This document shows positions 47,749 to 61,800 of a DNA stretch of 64,000 bases, one piece after another. Position 1 is the first letter of the stretch; every line of letters begins with the position of its first letter. A program made the position numbers and the translations under genes. The notes under the pieces were generated by a model. That model ran no database searches and was not told the origin of the DNA. It saw nothing but the letters and a program-made list of their open reading frames with translations. Source of the DNA: Rhodamnia argentea (Eukaryota > Streptophyta > Magnoliopsida > Myrtales > Myrtaceae); the NCBI RefSeq assembly GCF_020921035.1, contig NC_063160.1, forward strand, positions 21,301,595 through 21,365,594. The letters are read 5' to 3'.

Positions 47749-50144
47749 ATGGCTACCCAACCTCCATTTGCCTCTTATCCATCACGGGTGCTTCTTGTTC
47801 TCTTTGCCGTTGCATTGCTCGTGCTCCGAATCGACGCTCTAGCTCCACCAGCCTTCTCTATCGAAGAAGCAAGCGCACACGATCTCCAGCTCGCTTTCAG
47901 GCAAAACAAACTCACCTCAAGGCAGCTGACTGAGTTCTACCTCGACCGGATTCGGAGACTCAACCCGCTCCTCAGAGGGGTCATCGAGGTGAACCCGGAT
48001 GCGCGGCACCAAGCCGATAGAGCCGACCGAGAACGCAAGGCGAAGCCACATGGCTTGCTCTCCGCCTTGCACGGGATCCCTATACTGCTCAAGGATAACA
48101 TAGCCACCAAAGACAAGATGAACACCACAGCGGGCTCCTTCGCGCTTCTAGGCTCGGTCGTGCCTCGGGATGCCGGCGTGGTGGCTCGGCTGAGGAGGGC
48201 CGGAGCCATGTTGCTGGGGAAGGCGAGCTTGAGCGAGTGGGCTCACTATCGCTCTTCTCGTGGGCCCAGTGGATGGTGTGCCAGGAGCGGCCAGGGAAAG
48301 GTAAGCTAACCAAGCTTACCGATCCACTTTTCTATCCTTGTCTGTCTCTGCAAGGTTTAGCAATTCAAATGCTTTTGTGCGAGGCTATTAATTTAATCAA
48401 ACCTCCATACTTAGAGTTGCATTTTGTGAAAATTATTCGTTAAGTGTGCTAATCATTACAAGAATTTGTTGGATATTTTAAAATCATGCGCCAGTGAGGG
48501 CGCCATGGTAGCTGCTTATGAAGCACTCGAGCTGTTTGTCCTGGAAGAGGGAGATTCGACATGATAATGTGATGGAAACATCCTTTGAATCTATTTATCT
48601 GATGACTAAAGTTAATGCATATGAACACAGAATCCATACAACCTATCAGCGGATCCTTGCGGATCAAGTAGCGGGTCGGCCATATCCGTGGCAGCGAATA
48701 TGGGGGCCGTGTCGCTGGGAACGGAGACGGACGGCTCAATCTTGTGTCCCTCTAGTTTTAACTCAGTGGCGGGCATCAAACCCACGCTTGGCTTGACGAG
48801 CCGAGGTGGGGTTGTCCCCTTCACTCCCAGACAGGATACTGTCGGGTAAGCCGGGGCGAATCACACCGACACTCTTTATACTCGCGGAAGTTACTCCGAA
48901 CGTATTGATCACCATATGAGGGATCTCTCAGGCCAATGTGCAGGACTGTTGCAGATGCCGTCCATGTCCTCGATGTCATCGTAGGATTCGATCCTTATGA
49001 TGCCAAAGCCACTAGAGAAGCGCGAAGTACATCCCGAGAGGGGGCTACAAGCGATTTCTCAAAGCCGACGGGCTCAAAGGCAAGAGACTCGGAATCGTTA
49101 GGAGCCCTTTCTTCGACATCTACTCAGGAACTCCGGTCCTCAAAGCATTTAATAGCCATTTCAACACCCTGAGGTAGTTAATGGTGATATCAGGACCCAT
49201 TAGTTCCTCAAGTTTGGAACGAACCAATACGACATATAATATATGCAAATGTTTTCATTTCTTTCATGGACAGGAAACAAGGTGCAGTATTGGTGGACCA
49301 CTTGGAATTAGCCAACGTCAATGAAATATACTCTGAAGCGAGCGGGGAACGTGCAGCGGCGTCAGCCGAGTTCAAGCTAGCCCTGAATACTTACCTGCGA
49401 GATTTGGTCGTCTCGCCAGTTCGATCCCTTGCCGATGTAATTGCCTTCAACAACAAGCACAAGCATGCGGTGAGTTGGTATTATCACATATCATTTTATA
49501 CATCATCTTTAATCGACTCAAAATTACGTAGAATCGCATAATGTTAGGGGAACATATAGCAGAATCAAGCAAGAGGGCAGTGCCCTTACCAGGGATGCGC
49601 TAGATAATTTCTCGTTTTTACGCCATCTGCAACTTGCAGCATGGCTATCATGGAACACTGGATAGAATATTTTCAAATACTCCATGCCAACGTTGTGATG
49701 CGAATCTTAACAGTCGTCCCATCGTGATTCGTCGACCCTTACCTTGTTTATCTCTAATTTTATTCACCAAAATGGCCGTTCTTGCAGGAAAAGATCGACG
49801 AGTACGGCCAGGACTTGTTCCTCGCGGCACAAGCCACGAGTGGGATCAATGAGACTGTGAAATCAGCGAGGCGAAACATGGACAGATTGACCCGAGATGG
49901 GTTTGAGAAGCTGATGAGGCAGAACGAGCTGGATGCACTGGTGACTCCTGGTTTTATAGTGAGCAAGGTTCTTGCGATCGGAGGCTTCCCAGGAATAAGC
50001 GTGCCCGCCGGATACGACGAGGATGGAGTGCCCTTTGGGATTTGCTTTGGAGGCTTGAGAGGCTCTGAGCCTACACTCATCGAAATCGCTTACGGATTCG
50101 AGCAAGCCACCAAGATCAGGAGGCCACCATCGCTCATGCAGTGA
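47749..50144 (+). pseudogene. Amidase A4, duplicate of A3 broken by a frameshift in exon 3
   Basis: Exon plan copied from A3: 47749-48300, 48631-48845, 48932-49173, 49274-49469 and 49788-50144. Exons 1 and 2, with the whole triad (Lys115, Ser196, Ser220 equivalents), are intact. In exon 3 the A3 sequence GAAGTGTCGAAG is GAAGCGCGAAG (about 49017-49027), a net 1-bp deletion. The frame then runs EARSTSREG... and ends at a stop at the exon 3 boundary (about 49170), removing the last ~40% of the protein. Exons 4 and 5 remain open in the original frame and end ...RRPPSLMQ with TGA at 50142-50144, probably the ancestral terminus. Splice sites are all kept, so the lesion looks recent. A sequencing or assembly error is possible. 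Confidence 0.85.
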
Positions 50145-52976
50145 CCGCTATTCAGATCTCGGTCCGAGCTCTTGCGTGTGAGATGCTTTCTCTGTTGTTG
50201 GATTAGGATCCAAGTGATGAAGCAACGAAGGAATAAGCAGCCACATTCCAAGATTAAGAAGTGAGACTGTCAAACAATAACGATTTAGAATGTGTTTGTT
50301 CACTCAGATGCAACTACCAATGAAGCAATGACTTCCCCACGGTTTATCGAAGTCTTCATCACAACTTTCTCTGCCAAAAGAAAAAAGTGAAGGACGTCAA
50401 TTGAGAATTGAGAAATTAAATTCAAGGTTTCCTAGAAAGTCCTCTATTGCATGGCGGTGAATCCAGTCCTAAACTTTTCAGTTTTACCAATTCAATTAAA
50501 AACTTTTTGATAACTTACTGATTTAGTATCAAATCTTTCAATCGTGTCAATTTAATTGGCGCTGACTAGATCATTACGTCGGTGATTTTAGGTCAAAGTT
50601 AGTCGGAAGGACTAAATTGACAAATCATTAAAAGCTTTAAGACTAAATTGACAAATCGTCACAAGGTTTGTGACTAAGTTGATGCAATTAAAAGGTTTAA
50701 GACTAAATGAGGAAGTTGTCAAAAGATTTTGAACAAAATTAGTAAAATTGAAAAGTTTATGACTGAACTGGGTAGTGTACAGTATGTTCAAAAAAATTTT
50801 GGACAATTTTCCTTCCATGTCACGGCTGATGACACCCAGAATGTGCTGACTTGGTTTGCTTAAACTCAACCATTCCAAGTCAAAAATTGCGCCCCTCCAC
50901 TTCTATTTCCACAACAATCTCGTGCATGTCAATTAGGTTACGATCACCGAGAAGTCCTCGACTCTTTTCGGCATAATGATGATGATGAATGATTAGCGGA
51001 CAAAAGGACCCGAGCCGACAACCACGATCGTCGGCAAGAATCGAGTTGTTGGGCCTGCTCATGAAAATGAATCTTGTTTCCAATGAAAGCATCCTCGGCG
51101 TCGGGAGTCTCGACATGACTTACGAATCCCGTAGGGAGAAGCCTACAACCGACGGGACCGTTGTTTTCCCTGAGGTAACATCATACCCAAAAAACCAAAT
51201 GATAAAGGGCAAATAGATTATGACATCGTATTCTGTGACAACATGCAACTCCACGAGGAGAAGAGATACTGAAGGAACAATTTGTTAACAAGGAGTAGCT
51301 ACTTATTCAATCGACAAAACAACAAGAACCTTAAGCTCCGTCTCTTTCTTCTCTTTCAAATGCGTATCTCATACCAAGAATCTTTCAAATTTGCCACTGC
51401 GGTTGCCAGACCTTTTCAGCCTTTTCTTAGGTAATAATCCCTAGACATAACCGTAATTAGCCGATTAACTTGAAGCAAAATAACACAGTCCGTCGCGACA
51501 CTCTGAGCTTCTATGAGAAACCGAACTCACAATCATTTATTTTTGAATTGAAGCGTAGAAAGGTGATTAAACAATTATTATGAAGATTTACTAATAAAAA
51601 AAAAAAAGACTTCCACACCTACCAACGCCTACGCTATGAATAAAGAATTTTTGCAACACTGCAGCCCGGTTAGGGTGAGAGCGAATAATTGACAAGAGTC
51701 GACAAATTCGGTAGTGTTTAATATGGTTTGAGAAACTTCACGACAAACCAAGTGCAAATATCCAACTATTTGGTCCAATAATGTGAATCGCGATAACTTG
51801 TTTTTTCCAATTTAAATCACGAATGTTGACGCGAGAGAGCAGAGGTTATTGGACAATGTCTGCATTAATTTGCATCGCATTGATTACGAGATCATTTTTA
51901 TATTTGCGAAAATGAGGATATTGTCAATCGTTGTACAATGCATGAAAACTTAGCACAATCGCATTTATAAAAAATTATAACGAAAATTTCAAAAAAGGGC
52001 CCCAAGTTCTCTCATTTTCTCAAATAAGGGCTCGAAGTGAATCTTGCCCCGATTATGTCAAAGAAGGGCCCGAAGTACATATTGTTTCAATTAAGTGCTT
52101 GAAGTGACTATATTAGTATAAAAAAAGGGCATGAGTCATTTTAGTGGGGACATTTTGGTCATTTACAATTTTATTTTATTTTTTCCTTTTTTTGGTTTTC
52201 AAGGAATTTTGAAAAAAAATATAAAAAAAGGGGGGAAAAGAAGAACATAGGCGGGAGGTTTTTGACCTCCATCGGGCCCTCACCGGTGGTCGCCGAGGTC
52301 GCCAGACCCCGCCGAGGAGCCGGTGACCTTGGTCGCCCCATGTGGGAGGTCAAAACCTCCCGCTTGTGTTCTTGTTTTTTTTTTTATTTATAAATTTCTG
52401 TTTTTGTTTTTTTGTTTCAATTTAATTTAATAAAAAAATTAGATTAAATTTATATTTTTACAAAAATACCCTCGATCGGTCGAGAAAATTTGGCCGGTAA
52501 CAAAGCAGACCATTATTTGAAACAACTATAATCACTTCAAGTCCTTCTTTGAAGCAATGATGGCACTTCAGGTTCTTATTTGAAATAAAATCTACTTCAA
52601 ACCCTTATTTGAGAAAATGAGAATAATTTTTCTGCATCCTGGTTAGGTAGAAATGCGGTAGGACGGCTTACTACGAGCATAATGTTGTAACGGTGACCGG
52701 TGATGGATGCGCCCTTGGATCAATCGCATGCCTCCACGGAGTTGCATAGCGAGGGTGAGGCCCCGTGCGCAACAGTCCATCGTTTACTCTGTGTTCAAGC
52801 TCTATCCAGTTCCATTTCGGATCCGCGAAATGTAGCCCTCTCGATTCGCTTTTCTTCGCTGCCACTCAAATCTAGCCCTTCTTCACTGGTTCACGCACTG
52901 CTCCAACCGCCACTCTATCAACCCAACAAATACTCACTAATCTTCTCTCGAAGGTTTTCTTTTGGTTTTCCTCGTA
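50145..52976. other. Unit beta flank behind A4
   Basis: Collinear with 38284-41085. It contains the foldback remnant at about 50452-50813, the weak 75-codon frame at 50989-51216, and the nested-inverted-repeat element at about 51982-52632. No further gene seen. Confidence 0.55.
51982..52632. mobile_element. Foldback element with nested inverted repeats, unit beta copy
   Basis: Counterpart of 40082-40741. The left arm has lost about 25 bp between GAATCTTG and CCCCGATTATGTC (about 52039). Confidence 0.6.
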
Positions 52977-52981
52977 CATAA

Positions 52982-55900
52982 TGTGATGCCCCGAAAATTT
53001 GGCGGTTGCCAATAGTGAAATCTAGTCTATGGAATGACTAAGAATTTTAGTTTCATGCTCAAGATCGGATATTAAGGAATTAGAAATCGGAAATTGGAAA
53101 TTTCCGGAATTGTTGTTAGAATCGGATTAAATATCGATTAAATGAGAAATTGAATCCTAAAATTAGAAAATTTCACGTTAAGCCTCGTTTGGGCTAAATT
53201 TACTCGAGTTCGGATTAAATAACCTTCCGTCGGGTTTCCGGATGCCCAAATTACCTAGGATGTGAAATGACCAAAATGCCCCTGGCCAATTTTGGAAATT
53301 ACCGTTTTGCCCCTAGGGTTTAGAAATGTCAAGACAAGACAAGATTATTGATGACCTCGGGATCCACCTTATCACTTTAGCCTTTGGTCAAATTTCCAGA
53401 TTTTTCTTTACCTTTCTCTCTCTCTCTTCCTTTTTCTCTCCTTCTTCCACGTCCATTCCCTTGCCGCCTCTTCTTTTCCTCTTTTCTTCTTCCTTTTCTT
53501 TCTTCTTCAGCACTCACTTCGTGTGACCACAACCACCACCATCGCCTCTAGCCTTTAGCTACCCTCCCCTCCGCCACTCTAGATCATCACCACCACCGCT
53601 GTCGTCACTGTGGCAGCTCGGAACAGCCGCAAGACAACACCACAGCCGGAGTCCCCTGTTTTCGCGTCTGCTACTGCTCTGTTCGGATCTCTGCTGTTGC
53701 AACGATTCCGGACCCCCAGCACCGCCTCAGCCACCGCCTCAGCTCTCCACTGATCTCCAACTACCATCCTTGACCACCAACAGCCACCGCAAAACCACCA
53801 GAGAGATGTAAACGGCCGGCGAACCCCAGCCTACCCTGTTTCCCCTGTTTCCCCTGTTTTGGCGCCGGTTCAGTTCTGCTTTGGAACAGCGCCTACCGCT
53901 GCCTTCCTCCGCCACCAGTGACCACCACCCAACCCTCGATGTCCCCTTAGACCTCTACCATCAACCCCACGACGTTCCACCACCGCTGGAGACCTGAGCA
54001 GCCCCGACCAAACTTCCCCTGCATCTGTACCTGTACCGCTCCCCTGTTTCCGCCCACAGCAGCCCCTGTCCGTGGCTGTTGACCACTGTTCCGGCCCTCA
54101 CAAGCCACCACCGACCCCTACAACCTTCCTCCGACCATCTAGTACCTCCACCGCCAACCCCGAAGCCGTTCGCTGCCTGTAGCCCACTGTAGGAGCCACA
54201 ACAGCCCCGGCTAGCCACTGTTTCCCTTTTTTTGGGCAGGGGCAAGTTCTTTTTGGGCCTAATTGGGCCTGTTTTGTGGGCTGGCGAGTTGGGGTCCAAC
54301 CTGTTTTGGGCCATGTAATTGGGCCTAACCTCAAGCTCGTGGGCCCGTTAGGCCGGAAATTTGGGCCCATTATCCGAGGTTTTAGACCCGCCTTCCAACC
54401 GCGTACGACATTCGCGCCAAAGGCTTTCAAGGACCGCCGTCGTACTTACCTCGCCTATTCGACTGTGAGTTGACCGCTAATCCTTGGTTAGACCATTAAT
54501 TTCGTTCGGATTAATTTATTTAGATTATTAGGTGTTTAGGTAGCTCGATTAGGGCCGGTTTATGATAGAAACTTAGTTTAAGTTCAATGGCCCTAATTAG
54601 TTAAGTTAGTCTAATTAGTTAGGAATCTACGGCTAATTGGATGAGATTGATTGATTGAATGATCGTCATTGATTGATCGGGGGTGAACGACGGATTAGAG
54701 ACGAGCGTACGATCGATTGACTAATTGAATTGGCTAAGATTAAATTGGCTCTTGAATTGAGTTTACATGTGCATAGTTCGATCAAATATTCATGATTAAA
54801 TTGATTGACCTACTTAAATCGATTGCTTATGTCGATTGTTTGATTGAACACTATGATTAGCCATTAACGGATTGGATGTTCGGTTTGAGGGAAAATTACC
54901 CCGTGATGTATGCAGAGTTCAGTACATGATTTCGTGCATTCGTATGACCATATTTGACATCAATTTCACGTATTGGCATGAAAAAGGCCTTGAGCCAAGT
55001 CATGAGCATGTCGTGTGAACATATAGCTAAAAATAGAATTATGAACCGATGGATTGCCAAGTGTGCTTGAATGGTCATATAATGGATCTTCCCTAATAAT
55101 GTCGTGCCGTGTCGATTGGAATTTCACGACTTGTTGGATGCATGCCTTTCTATGTCGTCGGACTAAGCGTATGCCGGTCACGGCTTGTGACGGACCGAAG
55201 CCCTTACGGGGATTCCTAGTAGTTCCGTATCGTGTCGATCGGAATCACACGGACTATCGGATGCCATCACCGGAAGTAAGGGACGGTGTCCGGTCCTGTC
55301 GGAAGAGTACCAATTGTCTAGTGTGCAAGGCCAAACGGCCCTTAATAATTAAATTGTATGCAATTGTGACTTGTTCATGGACGAGTATGTGTGCATCTTG
55401 ACTATGAAATCCGGTATGGGACAGATTGAGTAGAAGGACAGAGATACATATTCGCACTTGTTCGAGTTATCATTGCATTTTGTGCGATATCCTAGCCGAT
55501 AAGTCGCATGTGGTTGATATATCGGCATTGAGACACGTGATTTATTGATAAGACGTTTTGGACGAGTTGATGTGATGCCCGGCCCGTGAGCTGATTGATA
55601 TGACTATCACGTCATGTTTTGCATTATATTAGATGTGGCTTACGTCGGGTAAGCTTGCATGTGACTGAAAAATTTACACCATGATACTGCGATTATTTAG
55701 TAGGGGTCCTGAGCGAATCAACGCCCTAACCGGGCTTAGGCGTTGACTCACCGAGATTTATATCTCACCCCGTCGTGGTTACGATTTTTCAGGTTCTAAC
55801 TAATGAAGCTAGTAGTTCTTTAAGAAGCTAATGGGGACGAGGGTGACGTAGCCTTGTTTGGAGTAGATACAAAGTTGATCCTACCCCGCCCCGAAGTATG

Positions 55901-56138
55901 GGGTCAATTAGCGTGTCATTTCGGTTGATTTACAACGTGATTGTAAAGAAGATCATGTTTTTGAATTAATGCGTTTTTCCTACTTGTCTATCCCTATCTT
56001 ATATTATTGTCCGGGAGTATTATACGTTTATGCATGTGTAGTTAATCTCATGGGTTGGTAGCATGCCCGTGACGCTATCCTTTAACTCGAGGGACGAGAT
56101 GGCGGGGATGTCGCGTGCTCGAGAATCGGGGCATGACA
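52982..56138. mobile_element. Solo LTR (3,157 bp), unit beta copy
   Basis: Same insertion as in alpha: starts TGTGATGCCCCG, ends CGGGGCATGACA, flanked by CATAA at 52977-52981 and 56139-56143. Identical flanks and duplication show that it was copied with the unit and not inserted independently. Confidence 0.88.
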
Positions 56139-56260
56139 CATAACCTCCCTAGTGTAAGTTTTGCGGTTGACGCCAATAGCGTCCGTTGGACTTTCCAAAT
56201 ATTTCACAACTGTTACAACAAATTTGATTGTGTTAATGACCATTGCGCTACATACAAGTG

Positions 56261-56498
56261 GCTAACTGTTCTCGCTGGATATGACGACAATGGACTGCCA
56301 TTTGGGATTTGCTTTGGGGGATTGAAGGGATCCGAAGCAAAGTTGATTGACATAGCCTATTCTTTTGAACAAGCCGCGAGGATGCGTAAACCTCCTCTTT
56401 CATTTTCTACTGAGTTTCACTATCGGTATTATCAGGAACGCAATGGAACCGTGTGGATACATGAGTTTCCCACTTCATCTCATCTTGTTGTGGTTTAG
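56261..56498 (+). pseudogene. Amidase exon-5 fragment, second copy, stop codon lost
   Basis: As the fragment at 44355, but the former stop is GAA (56436-56438) instead of CAA. The frame again continues to the same TAG (56496-56498). An upstream in-frame extension runs back to about 56115, at the end of the solo LTR. Confidence 0.85.
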
Positions 56499-58298
56499 TT
56501 CCATTATTTCCGATGCCAAAATTGTGAGACTAGGTAAGATGTCTCTAACCATTGTTGAGATATGGGGTTCGTATACCTACTATCCGGTCCGACCGTTCCA
56601 TAGAGCTTGTCTGTAACATCTGTTATTTGAGGATATTTGATAAATGACTACTGCAATGTAAATAAGGTCTTGTTAGTTCATTTTCTAATCATAATTTTTT
56701 CTAGTCAGGACACAGGTTTTAGTTAGCCCCATGGTTGATATATTAGCTACATATGATCTACAGCTTTGACAGTGTAAAACAAGGCCCCTTCTACGAATAT
56801 CCTTGGAAGTGTTTCCAAATTGCTTATTCATATTACAGTGAAAATGAAATACTTTTTGACGATTTTAGCAGTTCCATGTTATATGTGCTTCTCACATGCC
56901 GCAATCTGTATTTCACTCCTGCTTAGCCATCATGATGTGCCTGATTATCTCATCTTCCTTCTTTTCGCTTTCTCATTGAAAGTGCACACGTGTTTCGCAT
57001 TTTGTTGTGTTTCTTACCTCCATTATTAGGCCATTTTTGCATCTTGACGTGCACACAGAAGCAGGTCCATTGCGGTAACGCTAACTTGGAAAGGTACCGA
57101 CACAAGTTGATAAGGTTGATGCTGATGTAACCAATTCTTTCTTGGTGTGATTATTAGCTTTGCCTTTCCCTGGATGAGGAATTACCGATCCTCTCCTCAT
57201 TCTGATGAGTGGTTCTCGGTTTTTCTCTTTTATGCTTAAGTTTGTTCACCGTCCAACTAAGTGCTGGATTCATCTGATTGATATCAGCAAAAAAAATCGG
57301 ACCACAAAAGAGAAAAATCCAGTTCTTCACCAACACTGACTTCAAATCATGCTGAAGCAGATCGAAAACGACCTCATTCAACACTAGCTCACTCCTCTTC
57401 ATCTCCTATAAATGAATAGAGATGTGTCTCCTATTTATAGAGAGAAGGGGGGAAGTCTTTGATTCTTTCGATCGCTCCTAGGTGGACAAATTAAGATGGT
57501 ATGTCAACAATCAAAATTTTGATCGATATTTACTTTGGTATAAACAAATACTAAGCCCATTTTTCAATGTGGTTCGTATGGATAAATGCTGATGTGATTT
57601 AGCCCGTCCAATAGTCTAATATCTTCACTCAAGTTTGATTGTTCTACCATGAATACTTTCTTTAGTGCATGTGAAAAGCTGCAATGAAAACTGAATTTTC
57701 ATGGCTCTCGGTGACCGATTGATACTACTTGTGCACGCGGTACAACGATTTTCTCGAGTGCTCGCCTTGTTCCCTTAGTGGAGAGGAGGTAATGGTGGGC
57801 CATTGTCCTATGTATTTGTTTGCGTGTTCGATGCACTATTGAAAAGGAAAGAGAAATATGCCTTTCCCGTTAGGTGGTAAAGAGAGCATCCCCTTTGCTC
57901 TTTACCTATAAAAATCTTTGGTCGCACTCATTTACCTTGAAGAGGATGAATCATGTGTGTCTGGTATCATTCACATGGAACGACTTCGTAATTTCCTCTC
58001 GAAGGACGTAGTCTCGAACATAACCAACATGTTACATAAATATTTGACAAAAAACTGATTTGGTTACAGGTTGAGAACTCTAAAAGAAGTACATATTTGA
58101 ACTCAGCTAGATCCCAACAACTATTATCATTCATGTACATTTATCTCAACTCATACAAAATAAGTCTAACAAAAGTTTGTTGCTAATAGCGCCCTCGTTC
58201 TACTTGCCCCGAGCTGAAGAATCTTAAAAAGATTTAAGATGAATGGTATGACTAATCACAGCTAGTGAGTAGTACAAATCTCTTCTAAGCAAATTGAG
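56499..58298. other. Unit gamma flank
   Basis: Collinear with 44593-46355. Carries the doubtful minus-strand ORF (57154-57402) and the ~40-bp CCTATGTATTTGTTTGCGTG stretch shared with nested copy 3 of alpha. No recognised gene. Confidence 0.5.
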
Positions 58299-58785
58299 AG
58301 GAAAATTGCCAAAAAGTTATTAAATCTATTGCAATTATGCCAATTCAGCTCTAAACTTTTTTTTTTGTCAATTGAGTCCTAAACCTTTATAATTATGCCA
58401 ATTTAGTCCATTTGACTGTGCAACACTAATGTGAATAAATTTTAATAATATTTTAATATTTTTATAATTAGTTTAAAAAGTTTTTAATAAATTTTTTTGT
58501 CTTATTTTTTTATTTTTTTATTAGGGTCGACAGGGGGCCTCGCGCCATTGGCCGAGAGCCGGTCTTAAAAAAAAATAAAATAAAAGAAAAAAAGACAGAA
58601 AAAAGTATTAAAAAAATTCAAAAACTTAAAAAATATTATTAAAAATTGCCCTCCTCAGTGTCGACCTGTCAAATGGAATGAATTATCACAATTGTAAAAA
58701 TTTTATGACTCAATTAGCAAAAAAAAATTTAGAACTAAATTGACATAATTACAACAGGTTTATGACTTCTTTGATAATTTTCCCA
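58299..58785. mobile_element. Mutator-like foldback MITE, unit gamma copy
   Basis: Same insertion as in the other units; duplication CAAATTGAG at 58290-58298 and CAATTTGAG at 58786-58794. The LINE inserted only 56 bp beyond it. Confidence 0.7.
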
Positions 58786-58850
58786 CAATTTGAGCATCCA
58801 TGCTAGTAACTCTTTTAGATCAAATCCAGATTATGATTTACGTACAAAAT

Positions 58851-61800
58851 TTTTTTTTTTTGGTCATAAGATAAACTTCATTACTAACTCACGGATGAAA
58901 GACATTAAGTTCAGAATCAAAACACAACAAATCCCATAGTGGGCGAGGGGGCATAGACAGCCAATTCTTGGGGAGAGCATTCCTTCTGTGAGCTTTCACA
59001 ATCCAATCCACGGCTTGATTTTTCCCACGGTCCTCATGAACTATTGAGACACCAGCGAGTTGGGCCAAGAGCTGTTTACTATCTTCCAAGATGGGCTTCG
59101 CATTCCATGGGCAGATAACTTGGTCTGATAAGCACTCTTTAACTGATATGCTATCAGTACTAACTATTACCTTCAGATCAGATGAGTGTACTTCTCGTGT
59201 CTTCGCTATCCTCGACAGAACCTCACGAACAGCTAGGCTTCGGTCTCCAGAGCAGATCCAGCTTCCACTTTCACGGCGATGCCGTCAATAATTAGTCCAT
59301 CGGAGTCCCTGTAGATACCAGCTATCGATCCCTCCAAGGCATCGCTGATCCAAGATCCGTCAACGTTATATTTCATGGTCCCCTTCTCCGGGGGAACCCA
59401 TCGGACGGGTGAATCGTTCTTGCCTTTCTTGCGATTTTTCACGAGTGGGTTCCATCTCCTGAAAAGAAATTGGTCTGCTTCTGCATCTTCTGAATAGGTT
59501 CTTGGACATGGCTTCAGCCCTTGGAAGACCAGGTTATTGCGGCCCTTCCAGATCCGCCAAAGTATTCCAGCGAAAAGCTCGTTCGACAGTGAAGTAGAGT
59601 CTGACGTAAGTATCTGTGAGATCCACCTTTCGATTCTGGTAATTTTTCGAGGAGAGGAGTTAATACTGAACTGAGAATCTGTCCATACCGGTTTGGTGCC
59701 TTCGCAGAGGATGAACAAGTGTTCCAATGTTTCTGGTGCTCGACCACAAACAGGGCACAGTGGGTCAGGTACAATATTTCTCTTAAAGAGATTTTCTTTC
59801 GTGGGGAGGGCATTGTTGCATATGCTCCACAAGAAAAACTTGATCTTTGGGTAAGTGTGCAATAGCCAAATTGAATTCCACAACTTTCTGGGAGGCTGGT
59901 AAGATGAGGATGCGTGGTTACTGTTATTGATAAAAACTACTGAGTGGACTTTGTTGTACCCACTTTTAACTGAATATTCCCCAGAGCCATTGCCAGTCCA
60001 TATTAATTTGTCTTTCGTCATGTTGGAACTGAGTGGAATAGCTAGGATCTCCCTTTTCAGGTTTTCATAAAAAAAAATTGTCAATTTCTGATCATCCCAT
60101 TGTTTGGACTCCTGATCTATCAATTCAGCTACAAATTGAGGCTCTCCTTGGTTTCCTGGCCCTCCAATGCAGCCCCGCTGCAACCATTTGTCTTCTCTAA
60201 TTCTAATACTAGATCCATCTCCCACTGACCATTTCACATCTTGTTTTATAGTCTCTCTGCCCACAAGTATGCTTTGCCACCCCCACGATGGTCTAGATCC
60301 TTTGTTTGCATTTAAAAACTTCCCTTCTGGGAAATAAATCCCTTTCATTAGTTGACTCCAAAGGGCCGAAGGGGATTGTAAGAGTCTCCAGGCTTCTTTC
60401 CCTAACATGGCTTTGTTGAAAGCAACAAGGTCTTTAAAACCTAATCCTCCTCTGTCCTTCCTACTTTACAGCACCTCCCACTTCTTCCAATGGATCCCTG
60501 TGTTTGCCTTATTTTGATTCCACCAAAATGATGCAATTCTTTGTTCAATCGATTTACAGATCGATATGGGAATCTTGAAAATGGACATTGCATATTGCGG
60601 TAATGCTTGCACCACTGTTTTAATCAGAATCTCCTTTCCGGCTTTTGTTATCAGCTTTTCCTTCCACCCCTCAAGCTTCATATTCACCCTTGCTAGGACC
60701 CAGGCGAACATCTCTTTCTTAGAGTTTCCCCAATCCAATGGAATGCCAAGGTATTTTCCAGTTTTTTCAATGATCGGCACTCTCAATTCAGCTGCCATAT
60801 TCACTTTCAGTTGCTGTGGGCAGCACCTACTGAAGAAAACTCCCGACTTATTCAAGTTAATTGATTGACCCGAGGCGAAGCGATACTGGTTCAACACATT
60901 TGCCAAGTTTTGGCATTCTCTAACAGTCCCATCAAGGAAGAATATCGCATCATCAGCAAATAACAAATGCGAAAGTGATGGGCAGAACCTGTTTAATCGT
61001 ATTCCTTTCACAGAGCCGTCCTCGAGTGCTTTTTTTATGAGCATTGAGAGTACATTGGCTAGGATAATGAACAGATATGGAGACAAAGGATCCCCTTGTC
61101 TAATGCCCCGAGTAGGCTTGAAAGCTTGAAGGGGTTCCCCATTCACTTTAACACTAAATGTGACAGAAGATATACACTTCTTCACCAAAGAAACCTAGCG
61201 ATCACTAAAACCCATCTTTTCCATGCAAGCACACAAAAAGTCCCATTCCACTCGATCATATGCTTTCTGCATATCAAGTTTAAGCACCGCCTGAAACTTC
61301 CTTTTCCTCTTCCTAATTCTGAGTTGGTGCAATACTTCTTGGACTATCAAAATGTTATCTTGAATTTGTCTGCCACTGACAAAAGCACTTTGCTCACAAG
61401 CTATAAGTTCAGGAAGCCAAGGTTTTAGTCGATTAGCCATCACCTTTGATATGATCTTGTAACTGAAATTACATAGACTTATGGGTCTATACTGTGTAAT
61501 ATTTTCTGGGTTGGCCACTTTGGGTATAATGACAATATGAGTTTCGTTAAGGGAGGGATCAAGGATACCTGAGGTAAAGAATCTGTCTACTGAATACCTC
61601 CTGTTCGACGACCTCCCAGTGATGGCGGTAGAACTGCCCATTAATTCCATCCGGTCCAGGAGCCTTTGTGGCTCCCATTTGGAAAACCGCTTCTTTCACC
61701 TCCTCCATTGTGACTGGTCCCAACAAGGCATTATTCATTTGCTCGCCAACTACACAAGTACACTGGTCAAGCACAGGTTGGAAATTTCTCGAACCAATTG

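Larger units (their letters stand above)
44355..56260. repeat. Segmental tandem repeat unit beta (11.9 kb)
   Basis: Complete second unit, collinear with alpha but holding only one copy of the 1.8-kb upstream segment. Order: A2 3' fragment, foldback MITE, A4, foldback elements, solo LTR, flank. Long blocks are nearly identical by eye to alpha. Confidence 0.88.
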
